Shown: piece after piece, positions 1-8,334 of the stretch | Position numbering within the stretch: the stretch's first letter is position 1 | Layout of the letters: each line of letters starts with the position of its first letter | Assembly: GCA_050741915.1 (NCBI GenBank) | Contig: JBOGEX010000049.1 | Coordinates: forward strand, 1 to 39,280 | DNA: 39,280 nt | Source: JACCTH01 sp050741915 | Lineage (GTDB): Bacteria; Actinomycetota; Acidimicrobiia; Spongiisociales; ZC4RG35 | Direction of reading: 5' to 3' | The notes under the pieces: generated by a model | Database searches by the model: none | Told to the model about the DNA's origin: nothing | The model's input: only the letters and a program-made list of their open reading frames with translations | Position numbers and translations under genes: made by a program

Positions 1-38
1 CGGAGGGGCGTAACCATGTCCAGACGATCGTCGGTAAG

Positions 39-65
39 CCGTGTGCCGGAAAACGGCACGCACGG
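39..65. other. imperfect GC-rich hairpin upstream of ctaA
   Basis: An inverted repeat with inner arms GTGCCG (43-48) and CGGCAC (54-59) around a GAAAA loop, extended on both sides by CCGTG and CACGG. It could end transcription of a gene left of the window or lie in the ctaA leader. No T-tract follows, so a classical terminator is not shown. Confidence 0.35.
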
Positions 66-123
66 ATTGAAAGGGGAATGGGGAAACAGACCCGCATTGC
101 GGGCACTGCGCCCCTGACTACCA

Positions 124-1035
124 ATGCTTTCTCGATGGGCGCGGATCGTGCTCGGCTGGAATGTCGTGACGATCCTGCTCGGGGCGCTGGTGCGAGCCAC
201 CCACTCCGGCGCCGGTTGCGGAAGGTCGTGGCCGACCTGTGCGGGCGTGGTGGTCCCCGCCCTAGAGGGCTCTACCGCAATCGAGTTCACGCACCGTGCG
301 GCCAGCGGGCTCGCGCTCCTCGGAGTGTTCGGGATCGCCTGGGCCGTCCAACGTCAGACCGCGCAGGGTCACCCTGCCCGCAGAGCGGCGACTGTGGCGG
401 TGCTGGCGATTCTCCTCGAAGCTCTTATCGGAGCTGCCATCGTCTTCTACGAATGGGTAGGTCGCGACGATTCGATCGCGAGGACGGTCGCCGTTCCTCT
501 CCACCTCGCCAACACCTTGCTTCTCCTCGGCGCACTAACCCTCACGATTTGGTTCCTCTCCGGCGGAGCAGCGCTCAGTCAACGGGGCGCCTTGCGGCGA
601 AATATATTTGCGGCCGGCGCAGGTTTGGTGGCGATATCGGCCACGGGAGCCGTAACCGCCCTCGCCGACACGCTCTTTCCCATCGATCGACTCGCCCGCC
701 CCGATACGGTCCACTTCCTGACCGAACTCCGGGTTGTGCACCCAGTGTTGGCGGTCTTGGTCCTGATCGTCGTCGCACTTGCCGCCCGGGGCCGGCCTCT
801 TCCCAATCAGGCGTCAATGCGGTGGTTGATGATCCTGACTGGAGCTCAGTTCGGAATCGGCCTTCTCAATATCCGCTTTGGCACTCCGATCGCGCTGCAA
901 CTTCTCCATCTTCTGGTGGCAGACTTGATATGGATTGCTTTCGTTTGGCTATCGGCTCAGGTGCTTTCGAGCAGCGACGCCAAGGCTTCGGAGGAGTTCG
1001 TCGGAGCCAGACAAACCATCCCCGAACACAGATAG
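124..1035 (+). CDS. ctaA: heme A synthase, CtaA/COX15 family
   Basis: A membrane enzyme that oxidises the C8 methyl group of heme O to make heme A for aa3-type cytochrome oxidase. The 303-residue product has the family's length and about eight hydrophobic segments. The N-terminal part reads GALVRATHSGAGCG and then WPTC, giving a C-x6-C pair (Cys32, Cys39) like the loop cysteines of Bacillus CtaA. The heme-ligand histidines are visible in EFTHR, PLHLAN, VVHPV and QLLHLLVAD, in the usual two-fold repeat. The ATG at 124 starts just before the first membrane helix; no clear Shine-Dalgarno precedes it. The last 79 bases overlap the 3' end of the convergent gene on the minus strand. The neighbouring ctaB or oxidase genes are not in the window. 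Confidence 0.9.
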   Translation: MLSRWARIVLGWNVVTILLGALVRATHSGAGCGRSWPTCAGVVVPALEGSTAIEFTHRAASGLALLGVFGIAWAVQRQTAQGHPARRAATVAVLAILLEALIGAAIVFYEWVGRDDSIARTVAVPLHLANTLLLLGALTLTIWFLSGGAALSQRGALRRNIFAAGAGLVAISATGAVTALADTLFPIDRLARPDTVHFLTELRVVHPVLAVLVLIVVALAARGRPLPNQASMRWLMILTGAQFGIGLLNIRFGTPIALQLLHLLVADLIWIAFVWLSAQVLSSSDAKASEEFVGARQTIPEHR

Positions 1036-2930
1036 GCGAGCCCTCCCGGCTCGCCCCGCCGCCCCATTAGGAGCGGCACTTCCTCCGAGGGGGCGTCGGC
1101 TTGAGCCAAGACGATGTGGGGTCGGTAACTCGACCAGAACACGTCCACTATCTGATGCCGATCGGTCCCAACTATGGCCACCTCACGGGTGCCGGCATGG
1201 ATGCTGGTCAGCACTGCCAAGGCATGCCCGGCCCCACTGGGGTACCTCGACAGCAACGGCGTGACCGCGGCAAGGTTGGCCGCAGCCAGATCGCGCAGCT
1301 CACCATCGCCCGTGTAGAGGGAAAGCAATAACATCGCCTCGGCTGCCAGCGAGTTGCCGGAGGGGAGGGGGTTGTCGAAGAGGTCCCGGGGACGTTTGAT
1401 CAGTTCGTCGGATTCGGAAGTGAACATTGCTCCATCGTCGGATCCAAAGCGGATCGGAATCTGGCGGATCAGACGTTCGCCCTCCCGAAACCATCGGACT
1501 TCGCCAGTGGCCGCATAAAGGGACAGCAGACCGAGGCCCATCGCTGCGTAGTCCTCCAAAAAGCCAGGGGTTGGGCCCGGCCTCCCCTTGGCCCACGCCC
1601 GCAGCAGGCCCTGCCGTTCGTCGTTCTGGGCGAGGCTGGTCAGGACAAAGTCCGCCGCTTGGCCCGAAGCCTCGAGATAGGCAGGCTCCCGGAGGCCAGC
1701 TCCCGCCTCGGCCAGTGCTCTGATCGCCAAGCCATTCCAACCGGCGAGGACCTTGTCGTCGAGCCCGGGCCGGATCCTGTGCGATCGCCGGGCGAGGAGG
1801 GCTTGCCGGCATCGCTCTAGTTCGGGAGATGGCGACCACTCCTCCGATCGAATGAGAATGTTGTTGCCCTCGAAGTTGCCTTCCCTAGTAACTCCCCACG
1901 CCTTGATCGCGGTGGGTGCATCGTCCCCGCAGACGTCTTCGACTTCCTCAAAGCTCCACACATAGAACTTTCCCTCCACCCCTTCTGAGTCGGCGTCTTC
2001 GGCCGAGAAGAAGCCACCATCCGGATGGCGCAAGTCCCGCAATAAATAGTCAATCGTGCTGCGGGCGACCTCGATCAAGTCCGGTCGCCCGAGGTCCAAT
2101 CCCGCCCAGAGATAGAGACGAGCGAGCTGGGCGTTGTCGTAAAGCATCTTCTCGAAGTGGGGCACCGTCCAGAATCGATCAACGGAGTAGCGAGCAAAGC
2201 CCCCGGCTAGTTGGTCATGGATGCCACCCTTCGCCATGGCATCAAGGGTTGTTGCCAGCATCGCGCCGGCTTTTTTCTGGTGCGGCGCGGTTCGCAGGAG
2301 AAACTCGAGGAGCGGTTGTTGAGGAAATTTGGGAGAACCGCCGAAACCGCCGTGGGTGGTATCGAAGGTCGTAGCGACCGATCTGAACGCGGCATCGACC
2401 TGTCCCGTCGTGGCCAAGCTCTCCTTTGAGGAGAGTTCTGTTGCCAGTGCGTGGCCGATGCGATCCGCCTGCTCTTCTACCTCGCTTCGTTTGTCGGCCC
2501 ACGCCTCCGAAATGGCCTTGATCACCCGTCGGAACGAAGGCAATCCTCCCCGCTCGTTCTTCGGGAAATAGGTACCGGCATAAAAGGGGCTGCCCTCTGG
2601 CGTCATCCACACGGTCATGGGCCACCCTCCCTGACCAGTCATGGTCTGCACCGCCTCCATATAGACCGCATCGACATCGGGACGTTCTTCGCGGTCCACT
2701 TTGATGTTCACAAACAACTCGTTCATTTCTTCGGCAGTGGGGATGTCCTCAAACGACTCATGTGCCATGACATGGCACCAATGACATGCCGAATATCCAA
2801 CAGATAAGAGAAGCGGCACATCGCGCCGTTTCGCTTCGGCAAAAGCCTCGTCGCCCCATTCGTACCAGTCGACGGGGTTCTGGGCGTGCTGGAGAAGGTA
2901 GGGAGACGTCGACTTGGACAGCCGGTTCAC
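957..2930 (-). CDS. YyaL/SPATA20-type thioredoxin-domain protein (DUF255)
   Basis: The 657-residue product matches the bacterial YyaL / vertebrate SPATA20 family in length and order: an N-terminal thioredoxin-fold DUF255 domain (about 1-165) followed by an (alpha/alpha)6-barrel region related to N-acylglucosamine 2-epimerases and glycosidases. The family opening SPYLLQHAQNPVDW is present, as is the redox-like motif CHWC (Cys49, Cys52) within YSACHWCHVM, and then VDREERPD and GQGGWPMTVWMTP. The biochemical role of the family is not settled. The start is a GTG at 2930 with no strong ribosome-binding site, chosen because it lies immediately before the conserved opening. The 3' end runs 79 bases into the convergent ctaA. 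Confidence 0.9.
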   Translation of the reverse strand: MNRLSKSTSPYLLQHAQNPVDWYEWGDEAFAEAKRRDVPLLLSVGYSACHWCHVMAHESFEDIPTAEEMNELFVNIKVDREERPDVDAVYMEAVQTMTGQGGWPMTVWMTPEGSPFYAGTYFPKNERGGLPSFRRVIKAISEAWADKRSEVEEQADRIGHALATELSSKESLATTGQVDAAFRSVATTFDTTHGGFGGSPKFPQQPLLEFLLRTAPHQKKAGAMLATTLDAMAKGGIHDQLAGGFARYSVDRFWTVPHFEKMLYDNAQLARLYLWAGLDLGRPDLIEVARSTIDYLLRDLRHPDGGFFSAEDADSEGVEGKFYVWSFEEVEDVCGDDAPTAIKAWGVTREGNFEGNNILIRSEEWSPSPELERCRQALLARRSHRIRPGLDDKVLAGWNGLAIRALAEAGAGLREPAYLEASGQAADFVLTSLAQNDERQGLLRAWAKGRPGPTPGFLEDYAAMGLGLLSLYAATGEVRWFREGERLIRQIPIRFGSDDGAMFTSESDELIKRPRDLFDNPLPSGNSLAAEAMLLLSLYTGDGELRDLAAANLAAVTPLLSRYPSGAGHALAVLTSIHAGTREVAIVGTDRHQIVDVFWSSYRPHIVLAQADAPSEEVPLLMGRRGEPGGLAYLCSGMVCLAPTNSSEALASLLEST

Positions 2931-3059
2931 AACCGCAACCTAGTGGCGTCGGGGGACTGTTCTCAGGGTGCCGAGAAAGCCCTGATTTGGAATAAAATCG
3001 AGTTGCAAGGGTGTTGTTTATGGCGTTGGAAACGGAACTTTTCCGTCGAATTTGGGGGG

Positions 3060-3088
3060 TTCACAAATTCCGGGTTCTGTGTCATAGT
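3060..3088 (+). promoter_or_regulatory. sigma-70 type promoter for the sigma factor gene
   Basis: TTCACA (3060-3065) and CATAGT (3083-3088) are separated by 17 bases and match the -35 and -10 consensus at 5/6 and 4/6 positions. They lie about 50 bases upstream of the start codon at 3141, and GGAGGA at 3125-3130 can serve as its ribosome-binding site. The surrounding stretch is noticeably more AT-rich than the coding DNA. Assignment is by inspection only. Confidence 0.5.
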
Positions 3089-3140
3089 GGAGCACCCAGG
3101 GAAGAGGCGCCCCCACCGCCCGTTGGAGGATTCAAAGCAG

Positions 3141-4133
3141 ATGACTACCGCTGAGTCGACCCGCGATCGCGCCGTTGAAAAGGCGCGGCGCGAGCGCCTG
3201 CAATCGAAGCTCACCGATGAGAGGGGCCGTCTCACCACGGACCTCGTTTCGCAGTACCTCACTGCGATTGGTGAGTACGACCTGCTCACCGCCGAACAGG
3301 AGGTGGAGCTGGCGCAGCGCATCGAGACCGGCGAGGAAGCTGGGATCAGGCTCGGTCGGGGCGATTACAAGGACAAGCGAGAAGAGCTTGAGCTGCGACG
3401 CAAGGAGCGTCAGGGGCGCGAAGCCAAGGATGCCTTCCTCACCGCCAACCTCCGTCTCGTAGTTGCTAATGCCCGCCGCTATGCGAACACCTCCGGTATC
3501 GACTTTCTCGACCTCATCCAGGAGGGAAACCTGGGTCTGATCAGGGCAGTGGAGAAGTTCGACTGGAGGAAGGGCTTCAAGTTCTCGACCTACGCCACCT
3601 GGTGGATCCGCCAGGCCATCACCAGGGCGATCGCCGACAAGTCGCGCACGGTTCGGATCCCCGTCCATCTGCACGACACCTTGGCCGCGGTCCGGGCCGC
3701 TCAAGCGAGCCTCAAGGCCGAGCTCGGTCGCGACCCCCGACCGGAGGAAATTGCCGAGGAAGCCGGAGTCACGGTCGACAAGGTCGAGTTGGCTTTGGGC
3801 GTTGCCGATACCGTCTCACTTGAGCAGCCCGTTGGTGAAGACGGCGCGCAACTGGGCGATTTCATCGAGGACGAGGACGCGGCTGATCCCGTTCAGCTCA
3901 CTGAGGAGATGGACGTGGCCGATTCGCTGCGTCACTCTATCGAGCGATTGCCTCTGCGCGAGGGTCGCATCCTTGCGTTGCGATACGGTTTCTACGACGG
4001 AGTGCCCCGCACTCTCGAGGAGATTGGGGAGGAGTTCAACCTCACCCGGGAGCGGATTCGTCAACTCGAGAAGCTCGCTCTGTGCCGACTCCGTCACCCC
4101 TCGTTCGGGATCAGGGAACAAGACCTGATCTAG
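3141..4133 (+). CDS. RNA polymerase sigma-70 factor, group 1/2 (SigA/HrdB-like)
   Basis: A DNA-binding subunit that directs RNA polymerase to promoters. The 330-residue product contains region 1.2 (DLVSQYLTAIGEYDLLTAEQ), regions 2.1-2.4 including ANLRLVVANARRYA, DLIQEGNLGLIRAVEKFDW, KFSTYATWWIRQAITRAI and RTVRIPVH, region 3, and region 4 ending in EEFNLTRERIRQLEKLAL and LRHPS. Region 1.1 of large primary sigma factors is missing, so it may be the housekeeping factor of this lineage or a group 2 paralogue. An in-frame extension back to 2886 exists, but it crosses the promoter and has no family similarity; the ATG at 3141 follows GGAGGA and begins in the expected place. A transposase remnant lies just downstream on the other strand. 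Confidence 0.92.
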   Translation: MTTAESTRDRAVEKARRERLQSKLTDERGRLTTDLVSQYLTAIGEYDLLTAEQEVELAQRIETGEEAGIRLGRGDYKDKREELELRRKERQGREAKDAFLTANLRLVVANARRYANTSGIDFLDLIQEGNLGLIRAVEKFDWRKGFKFSTYATWWIRQAITRAIADKSRTVRIPVHLHDTLAAVRAAQASLKAELGRDPRPEEIAEEAGVTVDKVELALGVADTVSLEQPVGEDGAQLGDFIEDEDAADPVQLTEEMDVADSLRHSIERLPLREGRILALRYGFYDGVPRTLEEIGEEFNLTRERIRQLEKLALCRLRHPSFGIREQDLI

Positions 4134-4170
4134 ACCCCCGCAAATTTGGGCTCTTAGCGAAGCTCGGTGG

Positions 4171-4557
4171 TTATCCCGGTTGGAGGCCCGAGACTCGCTC
4201 CCGGCGGGCGAGGTTGCTCCATGGCTCCCGACAGGAGCCAGACCCCAGCTGGTGGAGGAAGCCGTGGCTGATCCTTCTCTGACCGGCCAGGGCCAGATGC
4301 CGCTCTCGCGAGGTGCGGCCACAATCATGACAGCGGAACCGTCGCTGCCGCCAGACCAGCACCGTCGGATAGCCACAGCTCCGATCCCGCACCCGACGGA
4401 GATGGCGGCCATGACCACAAACATCGCTCGACCCGCAATGGAAACAGGCCGCCGGGAAGGTCGACTCGATCGTCACCTCCAGCCAGCCATCGATCAGCTC
4501 GGTCGAGATGACTTCGAAGTCAGAAATTTCCAGCGGTACCTCGATACGATCGCCCAT
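4171..4557 (-). pseudogene. truncated ISL3-family transposase (N-terminal zinc-finger part)
   Basis: The product keeps the zinc-finger head of ISL3-type transposases (IS204/IS1001/IS1096/IS1165 group): CFHCGSSDVCGHGR, a basic VRDRSCGYPTVLVW stretch, then RRFRCHDCGRT, giving two CxxC pairs. The family normally runs to about 400 residues, but this frame stops after about 128, so the HTH and DDE catalytic core are gone. The start at 4557 is well supported by AAGGAGG six bases upstream on the minus strand, so translation of the fragment remains possible. A frame extension to 4623 exists but lacks similarity. The repeats at 4643-4765 lie upstream and may mark the element's end. Confidence 0.7.
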
Positions 4558-4642
4558 CCGGGCCCTCCTTGCTCTCGGTGGTTTCTCACCGACCGAAAGT
4601 AGGAGGGCTCTGCCCTTAACCACCGTCTTTCGCGAAGAAGGT

Positions 4643-4765
4643 AAATTTGTCGCAGGACGACGGTTTCTTCAGAGGGTGACTGCAACACCGAGCTTGAGGA
4701 GGTGTTGTGTGAAGGGTCGTGGTGCGACAAATTTGTGTGGAAATGGTCGTGGCGCAACAGATTTA
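4643..4765. repeat. nested inverted and direct repeats beside the transposase remnant
   Basis: AAATTTGTCGCAGGACGA at 4643-4660 is inverted as TCGTGGTGCGACAAATTT at 4717-4734 (16 of 18 positions). A third, diverged copy in the same orientation as the second reads TCGTGGCGCAACAGATTT at 4747-4764. Inside the outer pair are CAACACC (4683-4689) and GGTGTTG (4701-4707), also inverted. The set lies upstream of the truncated transposase, so it may be old terminal inverted repeats of one or more elements; a regulatory palindrome is the alternative. Confidence 0.55.
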
Positions 4766-4893
4766 GGGGACGAGATAAACCGGCGGTGAGGAGTTGGGAC
4801 CATGGGCGACCCCCTTAGGCCCCCTCGGCCTTCGGACCTCTCCAGCGCTCGGTTCGCTCGCTGGGGCAAGAAACATTCGTTAGCGTCGCGGCA

Positions 4894-5271
4894 ATGATTC
4901 TGCGCGATCTCGTAGGGGGCTCGGCTCGGGTCTGTGGGCCGCAGACTTCCTTGCGCGGGGCCGCCAAGGCGATGACCGAGCGAGGCCATGGTTCCCTTGG
5001 CGTCGTCGAGGGGAGGAAGCTGCTCGGCTTGATCACCGAGCGGGATCTCGTGAAGGCGGCGGCAGGCGGGGCCGATCTCGACGAAACCACGGTTTCTGTG
5101 TTTATGAGCCGGGACCCTGACACCTTCTCTCCCGATTTCGACGTATGGGAGGCCTCGCAATGGCTGGCCGAGTCGGGTTACCGCCATCTGCCGGTGGTCG
5201 ACAACGGCACCCTGCTCGGAATCGTTTCCGTCCGCGACCTCTTGGTCGCCCTGGTCGAGGACGAGGACTAA
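4894..5271 (+). CDS. CBS-domain pair protein
   Basis: A 125-residue cytoplasmic protein made of two CBS motifs and nothing else. The first covers roughly 1-60 (VCGPQTSLRGAAKAM, GSLGVVEGRKLLGLITERDL) and the second 65-122 (FMSRDPDTFSPD, GYRHLPVVDNGTLLGIVSVRDL). Tandem CBS motifs form a Bateman module that usually binds adenine nucleotides, and stand-alone versions often regulate another protein; no partner can be named from the sequence. The ATG at 4894 places the first motif at the normal distance. The gene is followed after 58 bases by a drug exporter, but co-transcription is not evident. Confidence 0.85.
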   Translation: MILRDLVGGSARVCGPQTSLRGAAKAMTERGHGSLGVVEGRKLLGLITERDLVKAAAGGADLDETTVSVFMSRDPDTFSPDFDVWEASQWLAESGYRHLPVVDNGTLLGIVSVRDLLVALVEDED

Positions 5272-5329
5272 ACACCAAGCCCGGGTTGTTGTTCCTGCTT
5301 CACCAATAGCCCAGAGAACGAGGGGACCT

Positions 5330-6901
5330 GTGACCGCAGAGATCAATACCGAAAGGCCGACCCTGGCCGGTCGCCGCGAGTGGATCGGGTTGGCGGTGTT
5401 ATCGCTCGCCACTCTGCTCTATGTGATGGATCTCACCGTCTTGCACCTGGCGGTCCCATCCCTTAGTGCCGACCTCCGACCGACCAGCGCACAGCTCCTC
5501 TGGATCATCGACGTCTACGGGTTTCTGGTAGCCGGATCCCTGATCACGATGGGCACTCTTGGCGACCGTATCGGGCGGAGGCGCCTGCTGATGATCGGTG
5601 CTGCCTCCTTCGGCGCGGTCTCGATCATGGCGGCGCTTTCTACCAGTGCGGGCATGCTCATCGCCAGTCGAGCGCTGATGGGAATTGCCGGTGCGACTTT
5701 GGCTCCGTCGACTTTGTCTCTCATCTTCAACATGTTCCCCGATCCTCGCCAGAGATCGATTGCGATTGGCTGGTGGATCGCCAGCTTCTCCGCTGGCAGT
5801 GCCGTCGGACCGGTTCTTGGTGGCGTCTTGCTTGAGTACTTCTGGTGGGGATCAGTTTTCCTGCTGGCACTGCCGGTCATGGCGCTCCTTTTGATCCTGG
5901 GACCGAGGGTCCTGCCCGAGTATCGGGACCCTGGTGCCGGCCGCCTTGATGTATTGAGTGCAGGCCTCTCGCTCTTGTCGATCCTGGCCGTGATCTTCGG
6001 TCTGAAGGAGATCGCTCAGGATGGCCTCTCGCCTCTCGCGGTCGGCGCCATCGTCGCCGGATTAATCGTGGGCTTCGCATTCCTCCAACGCCAGCGTCGG
6101 CTGGCCGATCCGCTGATCGATGTGCGCCTCTTCAAGATCCGCTCCTTCAACGTTTCGCTCGCCACGAACGTCATGACCATCTTCGTCATGGTCGGTTATT
6201 TCCTCTTTGTCGCCCAATACCTCCAGTTGGTCCTGAACCTCTCGCCTCTCCAAGCGGGGCTGTGGTCGCTGCCCTCGGCGGTTGGTTTCATCATCGGCTC
6301 GACACAATCGTCGCGGTTCGTGCATCGCATCCGACCGGCGCTGGTGATCGGAGTGTCGCTGGTTGTTTCTGCGATTGGTCTCGGAATGCTGACGTTGATC
6401 GGTGACACCAACGGGCTGTCGATCATCGTTGCCGCCTCGGTAGTTATCTCGCTCGCCCTCTCCCCGGTGTTCAACCTGACTACTGAGCTCATCGTCGGCA
6501 GCGCCCCACCCGAGAAAGCGGGGGCCGCTTCCGGCATCTCCGAAACCGGAGCCGAGTTGGGTGGATCCCTCGGCATCGCCCTACTGGGCAGCATCGGAAT
6601 TGCCGTCTATCGGAGCGGCGTCAGCCGCGCCCTGCCGGCGAATACGGACCCGGCGGTGGCCGAGGCGGCAGTCGACACCCTCGGCGGGGCGGTCGAGGTG
6701 GCGGGTCAGCTCGGGGGCTCGGCGGGAGCGGCCCTACTTGAGGCCGCCCGTGGGGCTTTTACCGACGGGCTCAGGCTCACTGCCGCCCTCAGCTCTGTCC
6801 TCGCCTTCGGCGTCGCCATTCTGTCTTCAACTCTTCTGCGCGGAGTCCCGGCAGGAGCCGGTTCGGAGGACGGTCGAACGGTCGAGGAGCCTCCGTCCTA
6901 G
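5330..6901 (+). CDS. MFS drug exporter, DHA2 (EmrB/QacA) family
   Basis: A 523-residue inner-membrane proton antiporter predicted to expel toxic compounds. About 14 hydrophobic segments are visible, as expected for DHA2 (QacA-type) transporters rather than the 12-helix DHA1 group. Family motifs are present: MDLTVLHLAVPSL at helix 1 (motif D1 region), GTLGDRIGRRRLLMIG (motif A, loop 2-3), SRALMGIAGATLAPSTLSL (motif B) and SAVGPVLGGVLLE (motif C of antiporters). The start is a GTG at 5330 preceded by GAGGGG. The C-terminal tail after the last helix is short and acidic. The substrate cannot be read from the sequence. No adjacent TetR- or MarR-type repressor is present. Confidence 0.9.
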   Translation: MTAEINTERPTLAGRREWIGLAVLSLATLLYVMDLTVLHLAVPSLSADLRPTSAQLLWIIDVYGFLVAGSLITMGTLGDRIGRRRLLMIGAASFGAVSIMAALSTSAGMLIASRALMGIAGATLAPSTLSLIFNMFPDPRQRSIAIGWWIASFSAGSAVGPVLGGVLLEYFWWGSVFLLALPVMALLLILGPRVLPEYRDPGAGRLDVLSAGLSLLSILAVIFGLKEIAQDGLSPLAVGAIVAGLIVGFAFLQRQRRLADPLIDVRLFKIRSFNVSLATNVMTIFVMVGYFLFVAQYLQLVLNLSPLQAGLWSLPSAVGFIIGSTQSSRFVHRIRPALVIGVSLVVSAIGLGMLTLIGDTNGLSIIVAASVVISLALSPVFNLTTELIVGSAPPEKAGAASGISETGAELGGSLGIALLGSIGIAVYRSGVSRALPANTDPAVAEAAVDTLGGAVEVAGQLGGSAGAALLEAARGAFTDGLRLTAALSSVLAFGVAILSSTLLRGVPAGAGSEDGRTVEEPPS

Positions 6902-6987
6902 CTCTCGCACCGCGCACCGGGCATCCGGCTCGTCGTAGCTGCGGGCCGGAGGAGGCTTCCGCCGGATAGCCGACTCTAAATTTGGTC

Positions 6988-7046
6988 GCTGGCGCCCGCT
7001 TTCCCGGTCATTCGGTAGCTGGCGAACGAGTACGCCGGGCGCCAGC
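6988..7046. promoter_or_regulatory. 11-bp inverted repeat between the exporter and the UPF0158-MNT gene
   Basis: GCTGGCGCCCG (6988-6998) and CGGGCGCCAGC (7036-7046) are perfect inverted copies separated by 37 bases. The 223-base intergenic stretch has no other gene-like content. The pair could be a terminator stem for the exporter gene, although no T-run follows, or an operator ahead of the MNT-HEPN operon, which starts about 80 bases downstream. Confidence 0.4.
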
Positions 7047-7124
7047 AACCTGATTTGGCGGGACCATCAAGCCGCGTTCCGGCTCGAGCGGACCGGCTGC
7101 GGGTATTGTTTGGGGTCGAGCCAG

Positions 7125-7913
7125 ATGAAGGAGATAGAGGTGCTCGATCTGCCCTCTGTCGATCTCGAGATGTTGGTCGTGGCTCTTGAGGACCATTCCG
7201 GCGAGTCTTCGTGGTGGTTCGACCCGATAACGGGTGTCGCCGAGTACTGCTCGGTAGACGACGACCCTGAGGAATTCGAGTCACGGGGCCTTCTTTTCGT
7301 GGATCCGGAGGATTCGGGAGTTGGTTATCGGGACATGGTGGACTTCGCCAATCTTGTCGGCGATGCCCGGGCCAGAGACCTACTGGTTCGAGCCCTCGAA
7401 GGCCGGGGTGCGTTCCACCGGTTCAAGGACACTTTGTTCGATTTCTCGCTGCTTCGTGAGGCGTGGTTTGCGTTTCATGATCGAAGGATGCAACGCCGGG
7501 CGATTGAATGGCTGGCTGATCAGGGCTTGATCGACACCGCCGGTGCCCGTCGGGCACTGGCCGATCTTGGCGACGATCCGGAGATTGTCGGGCCGCCTGG
7601 TGCAATGAGCGTCGCTGAGCGTGCCGCGGCCGAGTTGCGGGCTCTGTACGGTGATCGTCTGGCACGAGTGCTGCTGCTCGGGTCGCAAGCGCGGGATGAT
7701 GTGGAATCGGAGTCGGACATCGATCTCTTGGTGGTACTTCGGGAGATGGATTCAGCCTGGGACGAGATGCGGCGGATGGACGATCTCCTGTGGCGGCTGT
7801 CGGCAAAACACGGAGTGACCCTGTCAGCTCTACCGGTGACCGTCGACCAGTTCGAACATCCAACCAGGCCTGTGTTGATTGAGGCACGCTCGCATGGCAA
7901 GACGGTGGGATGA
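7125..7913 (+). CDS. UPF0158 domain fused to an MNT nucleotidyltransferase (probable antitoxin)
   Basis: Two domains are visible. The N-terminal 135 or so residues match UPF0158: DLPSVDLEMLVVAL, a WWFDPITG segment, then ALEGRGAFHRFKDTLF and a basic RRAIEWLADQGLI end. The C-terminal 90 residues are a minimal nucleotidyltransferase with GSQARDDVESESDIDLLVVL, the GSx(A)R...DxD signature of MNT proteins. MNT partners of HEPN toxins are known to AMPylate and silence them. The downstream HEPN gene overlaps by four bases (ATGA), supporting coupled translation. Start: ATG at 7125; a TTG at 7110 in the same frame is possible. The fusion to UPF0158 is uncommon as far as I know, and the function of UPF0158 is unknown. 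Confidence 0.8.
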   Translation: MKEIEVLDLPSVDLEMLVVALEDHSGESSWWFDPITGVAEYCSVDDDPEEFESRGLLFVDPEDSGVGYRDMVDFANLVGDARARDLLVRALEGRGAFHRFKDTLFDFSLLREAWFAFHDRRMQRRAIEWLADQGLIDTAGARRALADLGDDPEIVGPPGAMSVAERAAAELRALYGDRLARVLLLGSQARDDVESESDIDLLVVLREMDSAWDEMRRMDDLLWRLSAKHGVTLSALPVTVDQFEHPTRPVLIEARSHGKTVG

Positions 7914-8290
7914 GCGCTTTCGCGGAGGGCATCGCCCGCTCCAGAGATGAGATCGCTTCGGCCAAGGTCCTCAACAAAGGAGGGTTCCCGGCTCAGGCGG
8001 TGAGCCGCTGCTACTACGCCGCCTTCTTCGCAGCCGAAGCCGCCTTGCTGAGTATCGGCGAGTCCAGATCCAGACACGCAGGAGTTATCTCCGCGTTTGG
8101 CATACTTGTCGTCCAAGGAGAGGGTGTCGACGAGCAGGCAGGTCGTCTATTGCGTTCACTTTACGACCGCCGCAGCCACGCCGAATACGACTTCGGCCCC
8201 GTACCATTAGAGGAGGCTGCTCAAGCCATCGAAGACGCAGAAACCGTTGTCAGCGTCATCGGAGATTGGCTTGAGCGAAGGTCCGGCTGA
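7910..8290 (+). CDS. HEPN-domain protein, UPF0332-like (probable toxin)
   Basis: A 126-residue all-helical protein with the UPF0332/HEPN pattern: AVSRCYYAAFFAAEAAL in the first long helix, RHAGVISAFGILVV in the middle, and LLRSLYDRRSHAEYDF near the end. The last segment carries the R-x(n)-H/Y-type residues where HEPN ribonucleases have their active site; the exact catalytic assignment is uncertain. The gene begins inside the stop of the UPF0158-MNT gene, the usual layout of MNT-HEPN toxin-antitoxin modules. Inference: this is the RNase or toxin half, controlled by the upstream nucleotidyltransferase. Some MNT-HEPN pairs act in other processes, so toxicity is not proven. Confidence 0.82.
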   Translation: MSAFAEGIARSRDEIASAKVLNKGGFPAQAVSRCYYAAFFAAEAALLSIGESRSRHAGVISAFGILVVQGEGVDEQAGRLLRSLYDRRSHAEYDFGPVPLEEAAQAIEDAETVVSVIGDWLERRSG

Positions 8291-8334
8291 CCTGCTGGTC
8301 GAACGACCTAGACCTGCAAGGATGAAGGCCGTAG

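Noticed and set aside
15..116. Possible 33-codon leader peptide before ctaA with GGAGG nine bases upstream.
   Set aside because: Too short and compositionally plain, crosses the hairpin at 39-65, and nothing supports translation beyond the start signal.
78..1070. Long rightward frame covering ctaA in another phase (330 codons).
   Set aside because: Arg/Pro/Ser-rich translation without family similarity; it is the shadow of the heme A synthase frame, which has clear motifs.
2886..3140. In-frame N-terminal extension of the sigma factor.
   Set aside because: It runs through a recognisable promoter and has no sigma region 1.1 similarity; the ATG at 3141 has its own GGAGGA.
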